From contig NC_084599.1 of the NCBI RefSeq assembly GCF_033807715.1, positions 14,730,625 through 14,794,624 of the forward strand: a DNA stretch of 64,000 nucleotides, written 5' to 3'. This document shows, piece after piece, positions 26,701-31,844 of this stretch (positions are counted from its first letter, which is position 1; every line of letters begins with the position of its first letter). Both the position numbers and the translations under genes were made by a program. The notes under the pieces were generated by a model. It saw only the letters and a program-made list of their open reading frames with translations, was not told where the DNA came from and made no database searches. This stretch comes from Cololabis saira (taxonomy: Eukaryota; Chordata; Actinopteri; Beloniformes; Belonidae).

Positions 26701-27075
26701 GTAGTAATGTTTTGTTAGGTCAAATGCAATCAGTTTCTGACATCATGACAGAAAGATTTCTATCAGTGACATGGTCGATACCCAGCACGCCACAACACAA
26801 GACCAACAGCAATTTGGGAATAAAGCCGTTTATATGAAGGAAACTAAGCAATGCAGTCATGTTAAAATAGCTTAGACGTAAAAGATAAAGATACAAACGT
26901 CTTCATTTTCTGTAATCACGGATGATTACTAAAAATATCATCTTGTATTTCTATTAATAAAACACGGGCCAAGGTTGCATTTGTATCCCTCGTGTTTACG
27001 TACCTGTAAGTCTATCTTGAGCCATTTGTCATGAAATCTTAGCTGAGCATCAAGAGTGAATGATGGAGAAGGCAT
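115..27075 (-). CDS. herc2: herc2, giant HECT-type E3 ubiquitin ligase, N-terminal 2,393 codons (44 coding exons)
   Basis: Exons in transcript order, high to low coordinate: 27075-27004, 25957-25864, 25697-25566, 22703-22481, 22057-21957, 16881-16740, 16050-15946, 15840-15669, 15576-15403, 15114-14926, 14812-14661, 14296-14139, 14008-13895, 13784-13533, 13446-13253, 13170-12970, 12339-12111, 11981-11857, 11635-11457, 11366-11182, 9941-9786, 9700-9515, 9401-9231, 9079-8976, 8883-8733, 8622-8408, 8313-8181, 7994-7867, 7687-7492, 7396-7263, 7001-6825, 4733-4597, 4351-4200, 4085-3894, 3792-3605, 3499-3307, 3205-3023, 2941-2757, 2507-2360, 2257-2061, 1883-1653, 1546-1408, 483-337, 257-115. Every junction has AG/GT and the phases join into one frame of 7,179 nt. 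Known of the family: HERC2 is ~4,800 aa and acts in DNA-damage ubiquitination and centrosome control. Present here: RCC1-like domain 1, cytochrome-b5-like domain and MIB/HERC2 domain. The DOC, ZZ, second and third RCC1-like and HECT domains lie beyond position 1. Every exon expected between Met1 and the window edge was found. Confidence 0.96.
484..1407. other. herc2 intron, no feature recognised
   Basis: A 924-bp intron between the exons at 1408-1546 and 337-483. It is AT-rich, without a convincing ORF, terminal repeats or retroelement tail. Short open frames on either strand show no family resemblance. The many other introns below 10 kb that are shorter than 300 bp are likewise unremarkable. 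Confidence 0.6.
1653..1883 (-). CDS. herc2: herc2 exon with KOW/Tudor-like small barrel
   Basis: A 77-codon, phase-0 exon containing [20 protein letters not shown] followed by [20 protein letters not shown] and a [10 protein letters not shown] strand. The GxV...GxGTVTxITPKGxITVQF pattern looks like a small SH3/KOW-like beta barrel and is nearly identical to the human segment I remember. The first two residues from the exon (CF) replace longer linker sequence in human. I assign no specific biochemical role. Confidence 0.8.
3307..3792 (-). CDS. herc2: herc2 exons encoding the MIB/HERC2 domain and adjacent acidic tail
   Basis: Two exons (3792-3605 and 3499-3307) join in phase 0 at a WKWGDQ|DGP junction. 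They encode [18 protein letters not shown] and then a [18 protein letters not shown] segment, the classic MIB/HERC2 domain at about residues 1853-1920. The domain is shared with Mind bomb ubiquitin ligases, where it binds substrate. Downstream is an acidic patch (EDSDTEDDT). Upstream is a Ser/Glu-rich low-complexity stretch that differs from mammals, as expected for a linker. Confidence 0.93.
5090..6770 (-). mobile_element. Decayed 5'-truncated LINE (Rex1/CR1/L2-like) in a herc2 intron
   Basis: A run of 31 T (5090-5120) preceded on the minus strand by AATAAAACTT is a poly(A) tail with its signal, so the element reads on the minus strand. Broken frames at 5700-6740 give non-LTR reverse transcriptase pieces: a [11 protein letters not shown] linker, [19 protein letters not shown] (RT block 2/3) and [15 protein letters not shown] (block 4). 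Stops and frameshifts separate them. The catalytic YADD block is not recognisable. The insertion explains why the 4734-6824 intron is unusually long for this part of herc2. The 5' edge is approximate. Confidence 0.75.
9231..9401 (-). CDS. herc2: herc2 exon encoding the cytochrome-b5-like domain
   Basis: The exon encodes roughly residues 1178-1235, including [20 protein letters not shown] and then a [12 protein letters not shown] segment. This is the conserved cytochrome b5-like heme-binding fold start found in HERC2. The HNKDGG stretch sits where true cytochrome b5 proteins have the first heme-ligand His (HNxxxxxW). Acceptor and donor phases (G|GG in, G|CT out) agree with the neighbouring exons. 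Whether the fish domain binds heme cannot be decided from sequence; in HERC2 the second heme ligand is not obvious. Confidence 0.9.
10290..10770 (+). mobile_element. Tc1/mariner transposase relic in a herc2 intron
   Basis: On the plus strand a degenerate frame reads [20 protein letters not shown], typical of the N-terminal helix-turn-helix of fish Tc1 transposases. This is followed by [12 protein letters not shown] (a decayed WSDETKIELFG catalytic block) and [13 protein letters not shown] (the C-terminal block). The usual DD34E residues are disrupted and stop codons interrupt the frame. No terminal inverted repeats were seen. The surrounding intron (9942-11181) shows nothing else I can name. 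Confidence 0.8.
12340..12969. other. herc2 intron with poly-G run, otherwise featureless
   Basis: A 630-bp intron. The only notable feature is a homopolymer G run around 12883-12892 within gagggggggggct, close to the donor side of the exon at 12970-13170. No ORF or transposon signature was recognised. Confidence 0.5.
13253..15114 (-). CDS. herc2: herc2 exons encoding RCC1-like domain 1
   Basis: Six consecutive exons (15114-14926, 14812-14661, 14296-14139, 14008-13895, 13784-13533, 13446-13253) encode about residues 406-758. The RCC1 blade signature recurs: [69 protein letters not shown] and [10 protein letters not shown]. Each is preceded by a V-x-V-A-C/V-G-S-type strand. In the family this forms a seven-bladed beta-propeller, the first of three in HERC2, thought to mediate protein-protein contacts. 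The exons are closely spaced and intact. The last blade motif ([18 protein letters not shown]) departs from the G-LGHG consensus, as it does in human HERC2. Confidence 0.93.
16138..16401 (-). mobile_element. tRNA-derived SINE (minus strand)
   Basis: Read on the minus strand from 16401 the element begins GGCTCAGTTGGTAGCGCGTT and, about 35 nt on, GGTTCGAACC. These are an A-box and B-box of RNA polymerase III promoters, as in a tRNA head. The body continues into a common fish interspersed sequence with the AAAGCGCTATATAA-type end near 16150. No tRNA cloverleaf with an acceptor stem can be formed, so this is a SINE, not a tRNA gene. It lies in a herc2 intron. Confidence 0.7.
17488..18098. mobile_element. 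Candidate MITE with imperfect terminal inverted repeats
   Basis: The left end (CGTGTTTCCATGACAC near 17494) and the reverse complement of the right end (CACGTTTCCATCACCC near 18088) are similar. Both are followed inward by a TTTTGCRCAAA-type block. The interior has no coding frame. This is the arrangement of a nonautonomous DNA transposon, but the repeats are imperfect and I see no clean target duplication, so the limits are approximate. Confidence 0.45.
18170..19535 (-). mobile_element. 5'-truncated LINE with nearly open reverse transcriptase
   Basis: Minus-strand frame 19466-18417 encodes RT blocks [20 protein letters not shown] and [10 protein letters not shown] (the catalytic FADD), then thumb/C-terminal sequence ending near [12 protein letters not shown] single in-frame TGA at 18990-18992 interrupts it. 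The 3' end is a TTCA-type microsatellite tail near 18174, not poly(A). The 5' part (endonuclease and first RT blocks) is missing. It lies in the 5.1-kb herc2 intron 16882-21956, in the same orientation as the gene. Confidence 0.85.
19647..20978. mobile_element. hAT-type nonautonomous transposon, 1,332 bp, with 8-bp target duplications
   Basis: The termini are inverted repeats CAGAGCATGTGAGCGGAG at 19647 and its complement ending at 20978. Direct duplications AGTGGGAC flank both sides (19639-19646 and 20979-20986). Eight-base duplications are the hAT hallmark. Both subterminal regions carry about a dozen GGAGCGG/CCGCTCC motifs, plausible transposase-binding sites. The interior has a CA-rich stretch near 20125-20150 and a CT microsatellite at 20717-20743, but no recognisable transposase, so it would need a transposase in trans. 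Confidence 0.85.
22704..25565. other. Long herc2 intron with decayed repeat
   Basis: This 2.9-kb intron holds poly-A-rich and TAAA-rich tracts (22990-23030, 23230-23345). A stretch at about 23590-24160 reads like a decayed DNA transposon common in fish, but I could not recover transposase motifs and do not name a family. The rest, including 24550-25430, shows no gene. The adjacent introns 21956-16882 (outside the elements listed), 22058-22480 and 25958-27003 are also without recognisable genes. Around 26625-26680 a GCCTGATGAAGCCTGCAAG-like motif resembles Penelope-type element debris. Confidence 0.4.
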
Positions 27076-27115
27076 CTTGCTGCCTCCTCCTCTCCTGGCT
27101 GCAAAAGCAGCCAAC
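27004..27115 (-). CDS. herc2: herc2 start-codon exon
   Basis: The acceptor (tttcttgcag) lies just above 27115 and the donor GT is at 27003-27002. The ATG is at 27075-27073 and opens [20 protein letters not shown], close to the vertebrate HERC2 N-terminus as I remember it (MPSESFCLAAQARLDSKWLK). The 40 nt between acceptor and ATG are 5' UTR, so at least one noncoding exon must lie upstream. Parts of this exon (from 27052 upward) recur four times in the adjacent array, at ATG positions 27562, 28059, 28865 and 29348. Only this copy has a donor after the coding segment and continues into the conserved protein, so it is taken as the real start. Confidence 0.9.
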
Positions 27116-28261
27116 CTGCAAGAAAAAGATATGATGGGATGCGTTATAATAATAATAAAGCTAATATACACCCCCCAAAAAAGCTAATAATGACAATATT
27201 TGTCATTATTTATGTAATAATTGCTCGGGGGTCATGTTCTGGGTCTCTTGAAAGCGTCTACAACATGGTAACCCTTCAGGGCCAGGAAGATCACTATAAT
27301 GTTTAGTATTTTCAGGTACACTAATGAGGGTCTTGATACCAATGACAGTTGAATACAGCTAAGCAGAAGTTGCTTGTTGTTTTTTTTAATGTTTCCTAAT
27401 AACGACTGAGAAACCCTTGCTTTGCCCTAACCTACAGCTTCATGAACCATTACATCTTTAAACTCAATCCCACACAAAAACACGACATATACTGCGCACT
27501 TTATAACACCTAAGACTTCATAATTAAGGCCTAGAGTTAAGAGTGAATGATGGAGAAGGCATCTTGCTGCCTCCTCCTCTCCTGGCTGCCAAAGCAGCCA
27601 ACATGCAAGACAAAAGATATGATGGGCTGCTTTATAATAATAATAATAATAATAATAATAAAGCTAATTTACACCCCCAAAAAAAGCTAATGATGACAAT
27701 GTATAAAGTTTTGCAAACAATGTAGTGGGGTTTTATATTTGCAGTTATGAACTGCTGACCTATATTCCTACACAACTACAACATGGTAACCCTTCAGGGC
27801 CAGGAAAATCACTATAATGTTTAGTATTTTCAGGTACACTAATGAGGGTCTTCATACTAATAAGCAGAAGTTGCTTGTTGTTTTTTTGTTTCCTAATAAC
27901 CATTGAGAAACCCTTGCTTTGCCCTAACCTATAGCTTCATGAGCCATTACATCTTTAAACTTAACCCCACACAAAAACACGACATATACTGCGTACTTTA
28001 TAACACCTAAGACTTCATAATTAAGGCCTAGAGTTAAGAGTGAATGATGGAGAAGGCATCTTGCTGCCTCCTCCTCTCCTGGCTGCAAAAGCAGCCAACC
28101 TGCAAGACAAAGATATGATGGGCTGCGTTATAATAATAATAAAGCTAATTTACACCCCCAAAAAAGCTAATGATGACGATATATAAAGTTTTGCAAACAA
28201 TGTCATGGGGTTTTAGATTTGCAGTTATGAACTGCTGACCTATATTCCTACACAACTACAA

Positions 28262-28496
28262 CTGACACTTTATATTATACCACTACAGTCACTCTGCTGT
28301 AGATTTTTCTGACATTTGTATATTTTTTCTGACATTTGCATAATATATATTTTTTTGTACATAAGGAGACATGCCCTGTTCATTTTTATTCTACTTCACT
28401 CTTGTTCTATTTGAGATTTCCAACGTCTTGCTGCTCAGTTGTCCTGCAATTGCCCCTTGGGGATGAATAAAGTTTTGTGAATCTGAATCTGAATGG
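28262..28496 (+). mobile_element. LINE 3'-end fragment inserted in the tandem array
   Basis: The sequence ends with GGGGATGAATAAAGTTTTGT and a GAATCTGAATCTGAA tail, the typical 3' terminus of fish non-LTR elements with a short tandem tail. It interrupts a repeat unit just before its GGTAACCCTTC block, so it inserted after the array formed. No coding sequence is included. Confidence 0.65.
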
Positions 28497-28739
28497 TAAC
28501 CCTTCAGGGCCAGGAAGAGGGGGATCACTATAATGTTTAGTATTTTCAGGTACACTAATGAGGGTCTTCATACTAATAAGCAGAAGTTGCTTGTTGCTTT
28601 TTTTTTTAATGTTTCCTAATAACCATTGAGAAACCCTTGCTTTGCCCTAACCTATAGCTTCATGAGCCATTACATCTTTAAACTCAATCCCACACAAAAA
28701 CAGACATATACTGCACACTTTATAACACATAAGACTTCA

Positions 28740-28740
<1 letters not shown>

Positions 28741-28774
<34 letters not shown>

Positions 28775-28809
28775 GTACTAGTACTAGTAGTACTAGGACT
28801 ACTACTAGT
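28741..28809. repeat. ACT trinucleotide microsatellite with flanking duplication
   Basis: About eleven uninterrupted ACT repeats followed by scrambled ACTAGT variants. The sequence AAGACTTCAT stands on both sides (ending near 28740, and again at 28815-28824), so the microsatellite split one unit of the array with a local duplication. Confidence 0.8.
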
Positions 28810-29559
28810 CAACTAAGACTTCATAATTAAGGCCTAGAGTTAAGAGTGAATGATGGAGAAGGCATCTTGCTGCCTCCTCCTCTCCTGGCTGCAAAAGCAG
28901 TAAACATGCAAGACAAAGATATGATGGGCTGCGTTATAATAATAATAAAGCTAATTTACACCCCCAAAAAAAGCTAATGATGACAATATATAAAGTTTTG
29001 CAAACAATGTCGTGGGGTTTTAGACTTGTAGTTATGAACTGCTGACCTATATTCCTACACAACTACAACATGGTAACCCTTCTGGGCCAGGAAGATCACT
29101 ATAATGTTTAGTATTTTCAGGTACACTAATGAGGGTCTTCATACTAATAAGCAGAAGTTGCTTGTTGTTGTTTTATGTTTCCTAATAACCATTGAGAAAC
29201 CCTTGCTTTGCCCTAACCTATAGCTTCATGAGCCATTACATCTTTAAACTTAACCCCACACAAAAACACGACATATACTGCGCACATTATAACACCTAAG
29301 ACTTCATAATTAAGGCCTAGAGTTAAGAGTGAATGATGGAGAAGGCATCTTGCTGCCTCCTCCTCTCCTGGCTGCCAAAGCAGCCAACATGCAAGACAAA
29401 AGATATGATGGGCTGCGTTATAGTAATAATAATAAAGCTAATTTAAACCCCCAAAAAAATCTAATGATGACAATATATAAAGTTTTGCAAACAATGTCGT
29501 GGGGTTTTAGATTTGCAGTTAGGAACTGCTGCCCTATATTCCTACACAACTACAACATG

Positions 29560-29865
29560 TGATGTGCAATAATATAACATGTGCAATAATATAAGATGTG
29601 CAATATCTGTCAATCTGCCAGTCTACCTCACAACACTCCACCTGCTTTTCTGCACTGTTTCTTAACTGTATATACTGTTCATATCCTGTGGTTATACATA
29701 TTTGTATACGTATCTTTTTGTATTTTTTATATATTTTTTTATTTCTGACTTTTCAGTCTTTTTACCCCTCCCCTACATGTGTGTGCTAAGTGTACTGCTG
29801 ACAACAAAATAAGTTTCCCCACTGAGGGAGAAAATAAAGGATATCTTATCTGTTATCTTATCTTT
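29560..29865 (+). mobile_element. Second LINE 3'-end fragment in the array
   Basis: A TGTGCAATAATATAA-rich start is followed by a body typical of fish LINE 3' UTRs, ending GAGGGAGAAAATAAAGGAT and an ATCTTATCTTATC-like tail. The tandem unit resumes after it with a repeated portion (AAAAGCTAATGATGAC occurs on both sides), so unit duplication and insertion are intertwined here. Confidence 0.6.
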
Positions 29866-30559
29866 AAAAAAGCTAATGATGACAATATATAAAGTTTTGC
29901 AAACAATGTAGTGGGGTATTAGATTTGCAGTTATGAACTGCTGACCTATATTCCTGCACAAACATGGTAACCCTTCAGGGCCAGGGAGATCACTATAATG
30001 TTTAATATTTTCAGGTACACTAATGAGGGTCTTGATACTAATAAGCAGAAGTTGCTTGTTGTTTTTTTTTAATGTTTGCTAATAACCATTATGAGAAACC
30101 CTTGCTTTGCCCTAACCTATATCTTCATGAGCAAATACATCTTTAAACTCAATCCCACACAAAAACACGACATGCACTGCGTACTTTAAACACCTAAGAC
30201 TTGATAATTAGGCCTGTTTAGGGCCAGGTGAGTGTTCACAGGGCTCTCAGGGGAACCAGGGCAGGTTATGAGTCTGTTTTAACCTTGGTGTGAGCCGGAG
30301 AGCCGGTACACCGGGAGATAAAGGTGCAGGGGCTGCAGCAGCCCTGCGGAGCATCGCTGTGGGTGTACAGCCCCAGACACCGCTGCTTAACGCTGACATT
30401 AGTCTCCAGTCCGCCCGCTACACAGCTACACGCAGCTAGCTGCGGCTACAGCCGCTTCAGCATCGAACCAGTGACACCACACCAGGTACCGGGGCTTTCA
30501 GCCGGGGCAGACACTCCAAAAACACACATCAAATTCAACAACACGTTTTTCTAAATTAC

Positions 30560-30720
30560 CTGCGGTGACTTCTGGAGCTATTTTCGTCCTCTCTCAGCTG
30601 CTTTGCTGCATTAACAAGACGTTCATAATGGATTTGATTGACAGGTCGGAGACTGAGGCACGAGGCTTGGAAACAAATTACGTCGTTGTAAAAGGCGAGA
30701 TTCAGTACGATTGATCCCGT
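30560..30720 (-). promoter_or_regulatory. herc2: Probable noncoding first exon and promoter region of herc2
   Basis: The start-codon exon begins with a splice acceptor, so a 5' UTR exon must lie upstream. A good donor on the minus strand (CGCAG|GTAATT) occurs at 30560 at the edge of a GC- and CpG-rich stretch covering about 30.2-30.9 kb. The transcription start is not visible; 30720 is only an approximate limit. CpG richness just upstream (30700-30860, with GC boxes such as gggggcggggttt) suits a housekeeping TATA-less promoter. The nipa1 start lies about 1.1 kb away on the other strand. Confidence 0.55.
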
Positions 30721-31409
30721 GTTGTCACGGCCCGTTGGTGGGGGCGGGGTTTCTGCTGCGAGGAAGTCTCATCAACCCGCCCGCGCGCACTGAGAGGTAT
30801 TGCAAAACAAGCACCTCTTTCAGATTCAGGGCGGGACATAGAAAGGGAGGGGTTGGCCCGGATGCTTGGAAACCGCCACTAGGGGGTGCTGTGGTTCAAT
30901 AACAAATAGAAAACACAGTCTTATCTAATATTTTTTAGGATTTTTGCTTTCCCACCCTCAATCTGAGAAATTCCTCCACCCTCCCGTCGTTGTTCAGTAA
31001 CTATCTTGGTTTTGTGTCTGGGAAAGAGATGGGATGCGACTCTTACTGAGTGAGATAAAAGTGAGCTCCAACACGATTGAAGGAAATAAAATAAAGTAAT
31101 TATTTCAACATTTTAAAAACATTCACCATTGACCACATCGTGTTTACTAAACTCTTTTAAAAAGATACCTGTTGTAAAGTAACCTTAAAATATTCCCAAA
31201 ATTGAATAGGTCCCAACCCACAAACTTTATTAGTTTATATTGAACTTAGAACATATTAATAAAGGAAAAAAAAGTTTTGAATATTTTACACCATTTTCCT
31301 ATTTAAATATAGAAATGGAAAATTGTTTTCTTTTTTTATTGAAAGGCAAAATTTAGATGTATTTTTTTCTTTCGCTAATAGTGCTGGAATAGACTCCTGT
31401 AGATTTCTG

Positions 31410-31442
<33 letters not shown>
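31410..31442. repeat. TA dinucleotide microsatellite
   Basis: About 16 TA repeats in the intergenic region between the herc2 first exon and nipa1. The rest of 30.9-31.6 kb is AT-rich and shows no gene. Confidence 0.9.
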
Positions 31443-31444
<2 letters not shown>

Positions 31445-31784
31445 TTATTGTTTAGTAAAATTATTTGCTTTGTAAAAACATCCCAAGCGTCCAAACTAAC
31501 TTGGGTTGGAAACAAATATCAAAGTTGCCACAAAAACATTTGATGCTGATAGAAAATACAGTTGCGTCACATGTGTCATTGGGTATTTACTTATTGCAAT
31601 TAATCGATAAGTATTTGATAAGTTACAAGTAAAACAAAAGTCCTCTGTATTACATGAAGGTCCGTCCTCTTGCTGCTGCTGAAGCGGGAGGAGCTAGAAG
31701 AGAGGAAAGGAGTCGAGGAGGGAGTTGAGGGCGTGAAAATTAGGAAATGAGATAGCAGGAGTCTGACGACATATAAAGATACAA

Positions 31785-31844
31785 ATGCAACAATGTCCGA
31801 CGAGCCTGGGCCGGCTGGAGCTTCGTCTCAGTGTGCAGGGATAG
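31785..31844 (+). promoter_or_regulatory. Overlapping upstream ORF at the nipa1 start
   Basis: An ATG at 31785, eight bases before the nipa1 ATG at 31793 and out of frame, opens 19 codons ending at TAG 31842-31844 inside exon 1. The upstream context (acaaATGc) is moderate and the main ATG context (acaATGt) is no stronger. If the 5' UTR includes 31785, this overlapping uORF would reduce initiation at the main ATG. The transcription start is not known. Confidence 0.45.

Larger units (their letters stand above)
27539..29400 (-). pseudogene. Four truncated extra copies of the herc2 start exon
   Basis: On the minus strand, copies with ATG at 27562, 28059, 28865 and 29348 all keep ATGCCTTCTCCATCATTCAC (MPSPSF and on) and the purine-rich 5' UTR. 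The unit boundary cuts them before the splice donor. If transcribed without splicing, each ATG would give a 12-codon peptide ending TCTAGGCCTTAA. The splice acceptor cag survives only in the copy at 28036-28110; in the others it is changed to cat. They cannot replace the functional exon but could act as decoy acceptors or upstream ORFs. Confidence 0.8.
27052..30211. repeat. Tandem array of ~490-bp units containing the herc2 start-exon segment
   Basis: Homologous units begin (plus-strand sequence aagagtgaatgatgg) at 27052, 27539, 28036, 28842 and 29325. The period is 487, 497, 806 (enlarged by insertions) and 483 bp. A last partial unit without the exon part runs from about 29868 to 30211. Each full unit holds the 5' part of the herc2 start exon, a TAA microsatellite, an ACACCCCCAAAAAA block, GGTAACCCTTCAGGGCCAGG and a CTAAGACTTCATAATTAAGG end. 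Identity between units looks high, so the expansion is probably recent. The first unit's middle part (27185-27260) has diverged or been replaced. Confidence 0.9.

Noticed and set aside
27000..30300. Possible CRISPR-like or satellite array
   Set aside because: The repeat units are about 490 bp, contain host exon sequence and have no short regular repeat-spacer pattern.
31770..31778. TATA-like box (catataaag) upstream of nipa1
   Set aside because: It lies only about 15-20 bases before the ATG, so a start 25-30 bases downstream would fall inside the coding region.
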